Source: CAWIJK01 sp963836375 (GTDB lineage: Bacteria; Actinomycetota; Acidimicrobiia; Acidimicrobiales; RAAP-2). Taken from it: a DNA stretch of 64,000 nt. The stretch is from NCBI GenBank assembly GCA_963836375.1, contig CAWIJK010000002.1, positions 1,240,001-1,304,000 of the forward strand, written 5' to 3'. The notes under the pieces are model-generated. The model had not been told where the DNA came from. It searched no databases and was given only the letters and a program-made list of their open reading frames with translations. Made by a program: the position numbers and the translations under genes. Within the stretch, counting starts at the first letter, position 1; every line of letters begins with the position of its first letter. This document shows, piece after piece, positions 1 through 8,756 of this stretch.

Positions 1-618
1 CCCCTCGGCGCCCGCATAACGAACCAGCAGATCAGTCGCAAAGTGATACTGGGCGCGGTTGCCATCATTGTCGGAATCGTGCTCTTCTTGTCGGTCGGTT
101 CTCCCGAGAAGGGAACCAGCCATCCCAGCGCCGCCGCCTGGTGGTCGGCGGGGATCACAGGGGCTGCCGTCATCGTCCTTCTCACAAGGCTTGGCTGGCG
201 GCGTAGTGGAGCATCGAAGGCGCTCTTGCTCGGATCAGCCGCCGGCGTGGGATTCGCGCTACAGGCGACGGTCACGAAAGAGTTCATGACCATCATCGGC
301 GACAGCATTGGGACGCTGCTGTCGAGCTGGGAGATCTACGCGCTCATCGCCTCAGCAATCGTGGGTTTCGTACTGCAGCAGTCTGCCCTTAAGACCGGGG
401 TTCTCGCGCCGGCCATGGCGTCGAGCAATGCAGTCACTCTGTTCGCAAGCGTCATACTCGGGGTCGCCGTCTTCGGAGAAAAGCTCTCGAACGGAACCAA
501 TCGACTGGCCCCCGCCCTTATCGGGCTTGGGGTCGCGTTGATCGGCATTGTGCTGCTAGCCGGTACCAAACCACCCCAACCTTCCGAGCCGTTGCCTTTC
601 TCCCGCCCGGGTCCATGA
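1..618 (+). CDS. DMT-family (EamA-like) permease, 5'-truncated
   Basis: The reading frame is open to the left edge of the window, so the start lies outside; the GTG at 43 is internal. The visible ~205 residues hold about six hydrophobic segments and end in a short Pro-rich tail, which matches the C-terminal half of a ten-helix drug/metabolite transporter. A small-molecule export or import role across the cytoplasmic membrane is expected, but the substrate is unknown. Its codon use is less GC-biased than that of the genes after about 1.75 kb (codons such as ata, ctt, aca and gta appear), so it may be a more recent acquisition or lie in a different compositional segment. Confidence 0.75.
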   Translation, partial: PLGARITNQQISRKVILGAVAIIVGIVLFLSVGSPEKGTSHPSAAAWWSAGITGAAVIVLLTRLGWRRSGASKALLLGSAAGVGFALQATVTKEFMTIIGDSIGTLLSSWEIYALIASAIVGFVLQQSALKTGVLAPAMASSNAVTLFASVILGVAVFGEKLSNGTNRLAPALIGLGVALIGIVLLAGTKPPQPSEPLPFSRPGP

Positions 619-1048
619 CTGCCCTGTTTGTATTGTCCTGTACGCAGTTCGCCGGGTCAGCCAGGAGGAGTTCCGCGGGGCGAGTCTTTATGCGGACGGA
701 CCGTTTCCTCTTCGAAGGACCGGGCGCTGATGGACCGACGCCACCCGCGTCTGTTGCGGGGCGGATGTCTGGACGGCGAAGCATCGCAGTGAGTTGCCCG
801 GTCCGAGAAGCGGGGCGGTGCCGGGAATGAGCAGCGCTGCCTGAAAGGACCGGTCCCGGGATTTCATATTGATGGTCCGGAACGACCGGGGTGGTCTTTG
901 CCCTTGTGACGTGGTTCGTTGCGATCCGGCGCCGGCACACTTGGCGCCGTCACGGGTTCCAAGAGAGGTGCTGGTTCGGTCCGAAACTCAGTCAACCGTT
1001 CCGCTCGTGTGGACCCACCTGAAATGACTTTCGCTCAGACGTTCTGGA
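619..1048. other. Intergenic stretch without recognisable gene
   Basis: About 430 bases between the permease stop and the end of the DUF1269 gene. The open frames here have poor third-position GC bias and no recognisable protein family. No RNA gene, repeat array or clear terminator was seen. Confidence 0.5.
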
Positions 1049-1585
1049 TCACCCCGACGCGACGTCACCTTTGGCATCAGCTTCGATCGCCTTCTGGTCG
1101 GCTTTCAGCTCCTTCGCCTGGATCTTCTCTGCGTGCTTCATGCCGGCTTCGACCTTGGACTGCATGTCCACGATGGCCACGACCACCAGACCAGCCTGAC
1201 CCTCGTCCAGCTCTTCGCCCAGCTCCTTCAAGTCCTTGCGGCTCATGCCCGCCGCCGCGTGCCCGGCGACGGCTCCCAGCAATGCTCCCCCGCCCCCGGT
1301 AGCGAGGAGTAGTCCGCCGCCGATGGCAGCGGCTGGGAACAACGCGATCACCAACCCGGTAGCCAGACCCACGCCACCACCGAGCACCCCGCCAACCCGG
1401 GTGGGCGTCTCATGCTTCTTCACGATCTTGACCTTGCCGTCGGGCTTGCGCTCCACGACAGCGGCGTCGTAGGCATCGATCAATCCGGCTTCCGTATGCA
1501 GGGCGTGAACAGCGTCGTAGTCCTCCAGCGCATCCTTCACATTGGCGTACAAGCCGGAATACGCGAAGAACGTGTCGATGGGCAT
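1049..1585 (-). CDS. DUF1269-family membrane protein
   Basis: A 178-residue protein starting at an ATG (1585) preceded by a good GGAGG ribosome site at about 1591-1595. The N-terminal ~60 residues form a soluble alpha/beta segment. A Gly/Ala-rich hydrophobic block follows (about residues 65-112, many GG pairs), and the C-terminus is charged and helical (KQIQAKELKAD-type). This is the layout of the DUF1269 family, which is often linked to stress and membrane association but has no defined biochemical role. An alternative longer frame upstream has no ribosome site and overlaps the divergent DUF3039 gene. Confidence 0.7.
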   Translation of the reverse strand: MPIDTFFAYSGLYANVKDALEDYDAVHALHTEAGLIDAYDAAVVERKPDGKVKIVKKHETPTRVGGVLGGGVGLATGLVIALFPAAAIGGGLLLATGGGGALLGAVAGHAAAGMSRKDLKELGEELDEGQAGLVVVAIVDMQSKVEAGMKHAEKIQAKELKADQKAIEADAKGDVASG

Positions 1586-1799
1586 GAGAAACCTCCAATT
1601 GGCTGCTGGGATGGGTAACGATGGCTTGCACCGCAAATGGTCTGCTCTCGGCATGGTAACCCGCACCTGGATCGGGCGCCTTGCGCGTGGTAGAGGTACC
1701 GCACACAGGTTCGCCGTCTCCAGGGTCCTGGCTGGTTCACCGTCAAACCCGAGCGGCCGCTTTAGAATCGGATGCTCCGGTCGGCGGGGAAAGGAGGCG

Positions 1800-2099
1800 A
1801 TGGTGTCGAACCCCGAGGTGACCCGGTCGCCAACGATCGCCCCGGCCCGGCCCGAGCCGGTGATCGACGACGCCGACCACGAGCGGATGACCCACATCGT
1901 CCTGGAGGGGTTCAAGCCAAAAAAGGGCGACTTCGTCCCGGCCGGCGCCGGCGTCGTCGAGGGCATGGTCAACGGGACCCCGGTCCAGGCCCTCTGCGGC
2001 AAGGTCTGGGTGCCCGGCCGCGACCCCAAGCGCTATCCGCTCTGTCCCACCTGCAAGGAGATCGCCGCCAGCATGGGCTGGAAGGTTCCGGCCGGGTGA
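1800..2099 (+). CDS. DUF3039 domain protein
   Basis: A 99-residue protein. The start is set by an AAGGAGG site seven bases before the ATG at 1800. The C-terminal half carries the DUF3039 signature: a CGKVWVPGRDP stretch, then LCPTCKEI, so three cysteines that could bind a metal. The family is small, almost confined to actinobacteria, and has no known function. It stands alone and is transcribed toward the tRNA-His gene. Confidence 0.85.
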   Translation: MVSNPEVTRSPTIAPARPEPVIDDADHERMTHIVLEGFKPKKGDFVPAGAGVVEGMVNGTPVQALCGKVWVPGRDPKRYPLCPTCKEIAASMGWKVPAG

Positions 2100-2149
2100 C
2101 AGCGACCGTCCGGTGCAGATTTGAGCCTGTGCCACACTGGATGACCTCG

Positions 2150-2223
2150 GTGGGCGTAGCTCAGGTGGTTAGAGCGCCAGGTTGTGGCCCTGGAGGCCGG
2201 GGGTTCAAGTCCCCTCGCTCACC
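2150..2223 (+). tRNA. tRNA-His (GTG anticodon)
   Basis: The cloverleaf is complete. The acceptor GTGGGCG pairs with CGCTCAC (one G-U). The D arm is GCTC/GAGC, the anticodon stem CCAGG/CCTGG holds loop TTGTGGC with anticodon GTG, and the T arm has loop TTCAAGT. The base before the acceptor (2149) is G and the discriminator (2223) is C, as expected for the G-1:C73 identity pair of tRNA-His. CCA is not encoded. Confidence 0.97.
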
Positions 2224-2402
2224 CCGAAGCCCCGGCCCGGATCGGCCTGGGGGGCCGCCCGTGCACGGCCATGACCGTTGCGAGCACGTCATCGCGATTC
2301 GCAGCGGGCCCTACGCTGGGCCACCGCCCACTCCGAGACCCGAACCCTAGGTTGGCCCGGTGAAGGAGGCGAGCGGACATCCCACCACCGCTCCGAAACA
2401 CA

Positions 2403-2681
2403 ATGATCTGGATGACGATGATCCCCCTTATGATCCTGGCGGCGGTGATCGCCACCGTTCCTATCTTGCACTGGAGCGTGCGCGAGCACCGTGAACTCCA
2501 CGTCGGGTCCCCTCCTGGCCAGTCGGCGGACGCGGCGGTCGCCGGGCTGGTTCCGGCCATCGCCGTGGTCCCGGCGGCCGACGAGCGGGCCGCCAAGATT
2601 CGGGCCGGCACTCCCGGTCAGCTGGGAGGCACCAGCTCGGCCAGCTGGGGGACCACCCGCTCCCCCAGCTGGCGGGCGTAG
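2403..2681 (+). CDS. Possible small membrane protein
   Basis: A 92-codon frame starting ATG ATC TGG, with one strong N-terminal hydrophobic segment (about residues 2-22) and then a polar, Ala/Pro-rich tail. Third positions are strongly G/C as in real genes nearby. Against it: there is no ribosome site close to the ATG (a GGAGG lies about 35 bases upstream), no family is recognised, and the last 64 bases overlap the convergent oxidoreductase gene. Treat it as tentative. Confidence 0.3.
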   Translation: MIWMTMIPLMILAAVIATVPILHWSVREHRELHVGSPPGQSADAAVAGLVPAIAVVPAADERAAKIRAGTPGQLGGTSSASWGTTRSPSWRA

Positions 2682-3499
2682 CCGGCCGGGTCGTCCACCA
2701 ACGGCATCAGGCACACGGTGCCGACGCCGAGGCGCGCGTAGTGCTCCATGTCGGCGACGAAACGGTCGACGTCGCCGAGCGGGTCCCCGAAACTGAGGAT
2801 GGTCTTTTCGATCTCGGCGGGATCCCGGCCCTCGGTGTCGCAGTGCCGGGCCAGGACCTCGAGTTTGTGCGCAACCACCGAGGGCTCGGGGGCAAAGAGA
2901 TTGCAGGCGTCGGCGTAACGGGCGACCAGACGGAGCGTCTTGTGCTCGCCGCTGCCGCCGATCAGCACCCGGGGCCGTGGTCGTGCGACGGGCCGGGGGG
3001 AGCAGACGGTCTCCGCCAGCTGGTAGTAGCGGCCCTCGTAGGGACCGTCGTCGTCACTCCACATCTGCAGGCAGATCTGGAGGGTCTCTTCGAGGCGCTC
3101 GAAGCGTTCGGCCAGCGGAGGGAACGGGACTCCGAGGCCCCGGTGCTCCCGCTCGTACCAGGCGGCCCCGATCCCGAGCTGGGCCCGACCGCCCGACAAG
3201 ACGTCGAGGGTGGTCACCGTCTTGGCCAGCAGCCCGGGGTGGCGGTAGGTGACCCCGGTCACGAGCAGCCCGAGGGTCATCGTCTCGGTCTGCCCGGCGA
3301 CGAAGCCGAGCGAGGTGTAGCCCTCGAGCATCGGCTCAGCCGACGAGGCGAACTCTTCCATCTGGAACCAGTGGTCCATGACGGTGAACAGCGAGACACC
3401 GCCCTCCTCGGCCGCCCGGGCGGTGGCGGCCAGGGTGGGACCGAGGCTCTCGGGTTGACCCGGCAGGGTGAAGTTCACGAAGTGGATCCCGACCTTCAT
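2618..3499 (-). CDS. LLM-class F420-dependent oxidoreductase
   Basis: A 293-residue luciferase-like monooxygenase-fold protein. It starts at the ATG at 3499 after a GGAGG. The N-terminus MKVGIHFVNF, the motif MDHWFQM near residue 41 and the central ITYRHP-like segment match the F420-dependent TIGR03560 type (Mycobacterium Rv1855c-like). Such proteins form a TIM barrel that binds reduced deazaflavin F420 and transfer hydride to an organic substrate; the substrate here is unknown. It is transcribed away from the crotonase gene at 3619. A second, truncated member of this superfamily lies at the right end of the window. Confidence 0.85.
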   Translation of the reverse strand: MKVGIHFVNFTLPGQPESLGPTLAATARAAEEGGVSLFTVMDHWFQMEEFASSAEPMLEGYTSLGFVAGQTETMTLGLLVTGVTYRHPGLLAKTVTTLDVLSGGRAQLGIGAAWYEREHRGLGVPFPPLAERFERLEETLQICLQMWSDDDGPYEGRYYQLAETVCSPRPVARPRPRVLIGGSGEHKTLRLVARYADACNLFAPEPSVVAHKLEVLARHCDTEGRDPAEIEKTILSFGDPLGDVDRFVADMEHYARLGVGTVCLMPLVDDPAGYARQLGERVVPQLAELVPPS

Positions 3500-3618
3500 G
3501 GAGCGCCTCCCGGCCGATCGACTGCGGCGAGTGTACGTTCGGCCCGGGCCGCTCGGCGCCGGATCCTGGAGCCACCGGCGGGACCCGGGCGCCTGCGCCA
3601 TGTGAGATGAGGTCGACG

Positions 3619-4440
3619 ATGGAGCTCTCCGAACTGAAGGTCACCCGCTACGGGGTCGACGACGCGGTCGCCACGGTCACCTTGGACCGGCCCGGGCGGC
3701 TGAACGCCTGGACCGGCCGGATGCACACCGAGTACCGGTCGCTCCTCGCCCGGGCCTGCGCCGATCCGGGAGTCCGGGTGATCGTGGTGACCGGTTCCGG
3801 ACGGGGCTTCTGCGCCGGCGCGGACACCGAGGCCCTGGCCGGCCACGTCGAGCGGGGGGGCTACGACCCGGGCACCGGCCCCGACCTGGCCACCCCCGGT
3901 TACGGGGTGCGACCCGAGTTCGACGCCGAGTTCGCCTACCACTTCGGCCTGCCCAAACCGGTGCTGGCCTGCATCAACGGCCCGGCGGCCGGGGTCGGCT
4001 TCGCCCTGGCCTGTTACTGCGACCTGCGGTTCGCCGCCGCCGGGGCCAAGCTCACGACCGCCCACGGCCGGCTGGGGCTGCCGCCCGAGTTCGGCCTCTC
4101 GTGGCTCCTGCCCCGCCTCATCGGACTCACCCGGGCGGCCGACCTGCTGCTCTCGAGCCGGGTGGTGTTGGCCGAAGAAGCGGCCGAGGTGGGTCTGGTC
4201 AACCGGGTCCTCGCGCCCGACGAGGTCCTCGAGGCCACGGTCGAGTACGCCCACGTCCTGGCCACCGAGGTGTCACCGGCGTCGCTGGCCGCCACCAAGC
4301 TCCAGCTCTACACCGACTTGCACCGCGACGTCGCCTCGTCGGTAGCCGACGCCGGCGAACGGCTCGAGGAGATGATGGCCGGGGCGGATTTCGCCGAGGG
4401 GGTGGCCGCCCTGCGCGAGCGGCGGGCGCCCCGGTTCTGA
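3619..4440 (+). CDS. Enoyl-CoA hydratase/isomerase family protein
   Basis: A 273-residue crotonase-fold protein. The ATG at 3619 has a weak GAGG site before it; an in-frame ATG at 3607 adds four residues. The oxyanion-hole segments GFCAGADTEAL and INGPAAGVGFALA are present. Where classical hydratases have their two catalytic glutamates this protein appears to have Ala (GFALACYCD) and His (TTAHGRLG), so an isomerase or another acyl-CoA reaction is more likely than simple hydration. It stands alone between the F420 oxidoreductase and the sugar-kinase gene. Confidence 0.85.
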   Translation: MELSELKVTRYGVDDAVATVTLDRPGRLNAWTGRMHTEYRSLLARACADPGVRVIVVTGSGRGFCAGADTEALAGHVERGGYDPGTGPDLATPGYGVRPEFDAEFAYHFGLPKPVLACINGPAAGVGFALACYCDLRFAAAGAKLTTAHGRLGLPPEFGLSWLLPRLIGLTRAADLLLSSRVVLAEEAAEVGLVNRVLAPDEVLEATVEYAHVLATEVSPASLAATKLQLYTDLHRDVASSVADAGERLEEMMAGADFAEGVAALRERRAPRF

Positions 4441-4458
4441 GGGCGGGGCCGGGCCGGG

Positions 4459-5842
4459 TCAGGTCCCCGGGCCCAGCTCTTCGAAGAGCCGGTAGCGCAC
4501 GGCGGCCGCCCGGGCCCACGCCGGGTCCGGTTCCACCCGGCGCCCGACCCTGGCCCACCGGGCCGAGTCGTCGAGCGAGCGCTCGAGACCGGCGGCCAGT
4601 CGGGCGAAGAAGGCGGCCCCGAACGCCGCGCCCTCGGGCACGGCGACGGTGTCGACCGGCAGTCCGGTTGCGTCGGCCACCCCGGCCATCCACGCCTCGA
4701 CCCTGGTGCCGCCGCCGCTGGCCACGATGCGCCGACCCTCGACGCCTGCCCGCTCGAGCATCCGGCGGATCACGAACCCGCTCGCCTCGTAGGCGCCCCG
4801 CCCGATGGCCCCCGGTCCCTGGGTGATGTCGAGGCCGTGCACGCTGGCCCGCAACATCGGGTTGTTGTAGGGGGTCCGCTCGCCCCGCAGGTAGGGAAGC
4901 CACACCGGTACGCGTTGGGGGTCGCCGGGGCGGACCTCGGCCGGCCGGGTCGCCGGGCCGGGGAGCGGCAGCCCGCGGCAGGAGCCGCCGGGCCCAGTCG
5001 ACGAAGAGGGCCCCGGCGTTGCTCGGTCCTCCCATCAAGAACCGGCCGGCCACGGTGTGCGGGACGCTGATCAGGTCCGGGACCTCCACCCAGCGGTCGG
5101 TAACCACCCAGATCACCAGGGTGGCGCCGAAGATGGCCAGCACGTCGCCCGGCTCGGTGGCACCGGCCACCACCTGGTCGCACAACGCATCGATGGTGCC
5201 GCCGGTGAACACCGTGTCGGTGCCCGGGAGCGTCCCGCCGGCCTCGCACATGGGGACGACCACCGGGAGCTGGGACGGGTCGACCCCGAACTTGTCGAGG
5301 AGCGAGGTGTTCCACTCGCCCTTGGCGTGCAGGCCCCCCAAGGAGGCGACCATGGCCGAGTCCACCGCGGCGACGCCCGACAGGGCGAAGGTGGCCACCG
5401 CCTGGCAGGGCCAGTAGCCGGCGGCGCCGGGGGCCTCAGCGACCGCCCAGCGCAAGAAGCCTTCGGCGTCGGGCATGGCCCCGGAGAAGGCGGGGGTCTC
5501 GGCGGGTTCGTCACCGTCCTCGGGGCGGCCCCGCACGTCGCCGTACAAGAGGCCGGGGATCACCGGGACCCCGCGCCGGTCGACCGCGGTGAGCGAGGGC
5601 ACCATGGAGGCGACGCTCACCCCGGCCACTGGGGCCGAGAGGTCGGCCGTGACCGCCGAGTAGGCCCGGCGCGGCCCGGCGCGCCAGGCCCGGCGGGCGT
5701 CGTGCTCGAGCATGTCGGCCGCCGGCGTCGAGATCTTGTGCGGCACCCGGGCGGTGGCCACCACGTGACCGTCGCCGTCGACGGCCAGCGCCTTGACCGA
5801 GGTGGTGCCAATGTCGACACCGACGGTGACCGGGTCCGCCAC
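4459..5842 (-). pseudogene. FGGY-family carbohydrate kinase, frameshifted
   Basis: The N-terminal part (from GTG 5842) has the ATP-binding start GVDIGTTSVKA and reads well to NAGALFVDWARRLL. The rest of the family (VWLPYLRGERTPYNNP, then the C-terminal IVASGGGTRVEAW and an AFGAAFFA block) is in a different frame, 4459 to about 4980. Skipping one base near 4965-4985 joins the two into ~460 residues, the usual length for an FGGY kinase. Members phosphorylate sugars or sugar acids. The gene is divergent from a 2-hydroxyacid dehydrogenase, a pairing common for polyol or sugar-acid catabolism. It may be a true pseudogene or a sequence error. Confidence 0.8.
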
Positions 5843-5852
5843 GCTACGAACC

Positions 5853-5866
5853 TGACATCGGTGTCA
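5853..5866. promoter_or_regulatory. 14-bp palindrome, putative operator (copy 1)
   Basis: TGACATCGGTGTCA lies between the divergent kinase (start 5842) and dehydrogenase (start 5879) genes. It matches five other sites in this window with the form TGAC-N5-TGTCA. At 10-12 bases from both starts, a bound repressor could block both genes. Confidence 0.65.
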
Positions 5867-5878
5867 TGATCAGCCATT

Positions 5879-6877
5879 ATGGAGCACATGACCCCGACCC
5901 GCCCGAAAGCCCTGGTGACCGCCGCTGTCCGGGGGCCCGGGCTCGACCTGCTCGGCGAGCTGGCGGACCTGGTGCTCGACTCGTGGCTCGACCAACCGAG
6001 CCTGCGCATCTACAACGCCCAGCAGCTGGCCGACCGGGTGGAGGCCGAGGGGGCCGACATCGTGGTGGTCGAGAGCGACCAGTGCGCCGGTCCCCTCTTC
6101 GAGCGCTCCCAGCCGCTCATCGCCGTGGCCAGCTGTCGGGGGGACCCGAACAACGTCGACGTGGCGGCGGCCACCGCAGCGGGGGTCCCGGTGCTGCGGG
6201 CCCCGGGCCGCAACGCCGACGCCGTGGCCGAGCTGGCCGTGGCCCTCCTGTTCGCGGCCAGCCGGCGGGTCGTGGCCGCCGACCACGACGTGCGGGTCGG
6301 CGAGATCTACAAGGACGGCACCATCCCCTACCAGCGGTTCCGGGCCTGGGAACTGGCCGGCAAGACTGTCGGGCTGGTCGGTCTCGGCGCCGTGGGCCGG
6401 GCCCTGCGCTGGCGCCTGCGGGGCCTCGGCATGGACGTCCTCGCCTACGACCCCTACGCGCCCGACGCCACGTCGGGCCTGGACGAACTGTTGGCCCGCT
6501 CCGACGTCGTCTCGGTCCACGCCCCGGTCACCGAGGAGACCACCGCGATGCTCGGCGCCGCCCAGTTCGCCCAGATGCGCGACGGGGTGATCTTCCTCAA
6601 CACGGCCCGGGCCAAAATCCACGACACCGACGCCCTGGTCGAGGCCCTGCGTTCGGGAAAGGTGGCGGCCGCCGGCCTGGACCACTTCGAGGGCGAGCAC
6701 CTGGCGCCGGACCACCCGCTGACCACGTTCGACTCGGTCGTCCTCACCCCGCACATCGGCGGGGCCACCTACGACACCGAGGCCAACCACACGGCCACCA
6801 TCGCCGAGGACCTCTGCCGGCTCCTGGCCGGTGCCCGCCCCCTCAACGTCGTGAATCCCGAGGTGCTCGGGCGCTGA
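5879..6877 (+). CDS. D-isomer-specific 2-hydroxyacid dehydrogenase
   Basis: A 332-residue NAD(P)-dependent dehydrogenase of the phosphoglycerate-dehydrogenase type. The nucleotide-binding motif GLVGLGAVG is near residue 165. The catalytic Arg (NTAR, R244), Glu (near 271) and His (HIGGAT, H292) are all visible. It reduces a 2-oxoacid or oxidises a 2-hydroxyacid. It is divergent from the FGGY kinase, with a palindromic operator between them, so both probably act on the same sugar-derived substrate. A second ATG nine bases downstream is an alternative start. Confidence 0.88.
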   Translation: MEHMTPTRPKALVTAAVRGPGLDLLGELADLVLDSWLDQPSLRIYNAQQLADRVEAEGADIVVVESDQCAGPLFERSQPLIAVASCRGDPNNVDVAAATAAGVPVLRAPGRNADAVAELAVALLFAASRRVVAADHDVRVGEIYKDGTIPYQRFRAWELAGKTVGLVGLGAVGRALRWRLRGLGMDVLAYDPYAPDATSGLDELLARSDVVSVHAPVTEETTAMLGAAQFAQMRDGVIFLNTARAKIHDTDALVEALRSGKVAAAGLDHFEGEHLAPDHPLTTFDSVVLTPHIGGATYDTEANHTATIAEDLCRLLAGARPLNVVNPEVLGR

Positions 6878-6984
6878 GCCCACCACACGGCTCGGGGCGG
6901 GCCCGGCCGGCACGACGGCCCTGGTCGGCCCGGCGGGCCCCGGGGGTCTCACCGCCGGTCGCGCCCGCCCTGCACAATGGTCCG

Positions 6985-7638
6985 ATGGCCGAGGCCCCGC
7001 TGCCGCCCCCCCTACCGCTGCGCTGGACCGATGACGCCGTCGAGGAACCGGCGCCCGAGCCGCAGGGCGCGGCGCCCGCACCGCCGGCCGGCGCGGTCGC
7101 GCCAGCCCCGGCCCCGGCACCGACCGGTCCTCCCGAGGTGATCGTGCGCACGAGCACCCGGCGGCGCAAGACGGCCACCGCCTTTTGGGAGCGCGGTCGG
7201 ATCGTGGTCGTGGTGCCCGCCCACGTCCGTCGGGCCGAACGGCCCGAACTGGTCGACTGGCTGGTGGCCCGGGTCCTGGCCCGGCGCCCACGAGCCTCGG
7301 CGTCCGACGAGGCACTGGCCGCCCGGGCGGCCGACCTGGCCGACCGCTACGTGGACCGGGTCCGCCCGTCGTCCATCCGCTGGGTCTCCAACCAGGCCAA
7401 GCGGTGGGGGTCGTGTTCGGCCGAGTCCGGCCAGATCCGACTCTCGCACCGGCTCCAGACGGTCCCCGAGTGGGTGCTCGACGCCACCATCGTCCACGAG
7501 CTGGCCCATCTGGTCCACCCCGACCACTCGCCCGAGTTCCACCGCCTGGCCGACCGGTTCCCCCGACAGCGGGAGGCCTCGATCTTCTTGGAGGGCTACT
7601 CGCTCGGCCTCGACCGCTCCGAGCTCCCGCCCGACTGA
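6985..7638 (+). CDS. YgjP-like (DUF45) zinc metallopeptidase
   Basis: A 217-residue protein. The first ~50 residues are Pro/Ala-rich and probably disordered; the catalytic domain follows. The zinc motif HELAH is at residues 171-175, with further histidines at 178, 181 and 186, and WGSCS at 141-145 is typical of the family. Members resemble SprT/M48 peptidases; their cellular target is unclear. The start is the first ATG of the conserved frame. The next gene, clpS, converges on it with a 16-base gap. Confidence 0.85.
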   Translation: MAEAPLPPPLPLRWTDDAVEEPAPEPQGAAPAPPAGAVAPAPAPAPTGPPEVIVRTSTRRRKTATAFWERGRIVVVVPAHVRRAERPELVDWLVARVLARRPRASASDEALAARAADLADRYVDRVRPSSIRWVSNQAKRWGSCSAESGQIRLSHRLQTVPEWVLDATIVHELAHLVHPDHSPEFHRLADRFPRQREASIFLEGYSLGLDRSELPPD

Positions 7639-7654
7639 CGCACGGTGCCCGGGC

Positions 7655-7948
7655 TCAGGCCCGGTCGAGCGAGGCCTGGATCTTGCGGTGGTGCAGCCGG
7701 TGCACGGCGTCCTCGGCCTCCGCCTTGGGCCGGATGGCCACCACCGCCTTGCCGGTGCGGTGGATCCGCCACGCCAGCTGCTCGGCTCGCTCGGGCGTGT
7801 GGCCGAAGATTTCGACGAAGGCCGAGATCACCGTCTGGAAGGTCGTGACGTCGTCGTTCCAGACGATCACCGCCCACAGGTCCTCGTAGGCGCGCACCTC
7901 GTCGGCGTCCGGCGCCGAGATCGTGGGCAGGTCGACGGTCTGGGTCAT
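7655..7948 (-). CDS. clpS: ATP-dependent Clp protease adaptor ClpS
   Basis: A 97-residue protein matching ClpS over its whole length: the core WNDDVTTFQTVI, then a helix with RAEQLAWRIHRTGKAVV. The Asn-Asp pair of WNDD and the His of IHRTG correspond to the N-degron pocket residues of known ClpS proteins. It binds the N-domain of ClpA/ClpC and delivers N-end-rule substrates to the Clp protease in the cytoplasm. In actinobacteria clpS commonly stands apart from clpC, as here. Confidence 0.93.
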   Translation of the reverse strand: MTQTVDLPTISAPDADEVRAYEDLWAVIVWNDDVTTFQTVISAFVEIFGHTPERAEQLAWRIHRTGKAVVAIRPKAEAEDAVHRLHHRKIQASLDRA

Positions 7949-8090
7949 CGTGGCAGCTCGCAGGGGACCAAATCTACCTGCGGCCGGGCTCGGGAGCCGG
8001 TGCGCAGCACACCCATCCCCCAGAGCACCCATAGGGTGAGCGGAGCCACGACCGCCTGGAGGCCCGCTGCCGCCCGACCCCGCACACGAC

Positions 8091-8711
8091 TTGCCCGGCC
8101 AGCCGGCGGCACCCGGCCGCACCGCTCGGGTGCGAACGGCCCTCGTGGTGATGACGGGCGTCGTCGCGCTGCTGTGGGTCCTCCAGCTCATCGACAGCCT
8201 GACCCACGAGGCGCTCCTGCGTTTCGGCATCCACCCCCGCCGGCTCGACGATCTGGGCGACGTCCTGTCCGCCCCCTTCCTCCACGTCAGCTGGGCCCAC
8301 GTGCTGGCCAACACCCTGCCCCTGTTCGTCCTCGGCTTCTTCGTCGCCTTGGGCGGCCTCCGGCGCCTCGTGGTGGCCACGGTGGTGATCATCGTGGTGA
8401 GCGGGCTCGGGGTGTGGCTCACCGCGCCGGCCGACTCGGTCACCGTCGGCGCCAGCGGGGTGATCTTCGGGTACTTCGGCTACCTGATCGCCCGGGGCCT
8501 GTTGGACCGACGCCCGACCGACCTGCTCGTCGGGCTGGTGGTGGGCGCCCTCTACTGGACGATCCTGACCGGCCTCCTCCCCGACCACCAGGGCGTGTCC
8601 TGGCAGGGACACCTCTTCGGCCTCCTCGGGGGGGTCCTGGCCGCCTGGCTCCTCTCGGACCGCGCCCGGCGCCACCGCACGGCCGGCGCCCCGCCCAGCC
8701 CCACCCCCTGA
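8091..8711 (+). CDS. Rhomboid-family intramembrane serine protease
   Basis: About 206 residues with around six transmembrane segments. The catalytic serine is in GASG (S122 counted from the TTG at 8091) and the catalytic histidine in WQGHLFG (H174). The HVLAN motif at 70-74 supplies the oxyanion-hole residues. It cleaves single-pass membrane proteins within the bilayer. The start is uncertain: TTG 8091 or GTG 8130 both precede the first membrane helix, and neither has a strong ribosome site. Confidence 0.88.
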   Translation: MPGQPAAPGRTARVRTALVVMTGVVALLWVLQLIDSLTHEALLRFGIHPRRLDDLGDVLSAPFLHVSWAHVLANTLPLFVLGFFVALGGLRRLVVATVVIIVVSGLGVWLTAPADSVTVGASGVIFGYFGYLIARGLLDRRPTDLLVGLVVGALYWTILTGLLPDHQGVSWQGHLFGLLGGVLAAWLLSDRARRHRTAGAPPSPTP

Positions 8712-8756
8712 GCCGCCCGCCCCCGCTCCGCCCGTCCCCGCGCCGGGCGGACCCGT

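Noticed and set aside
518..940. A 140-codon minus-strand frame at the left end
   Set aside because: No family, unusual composition and no ribosome site; it also overlaps the permease gene.
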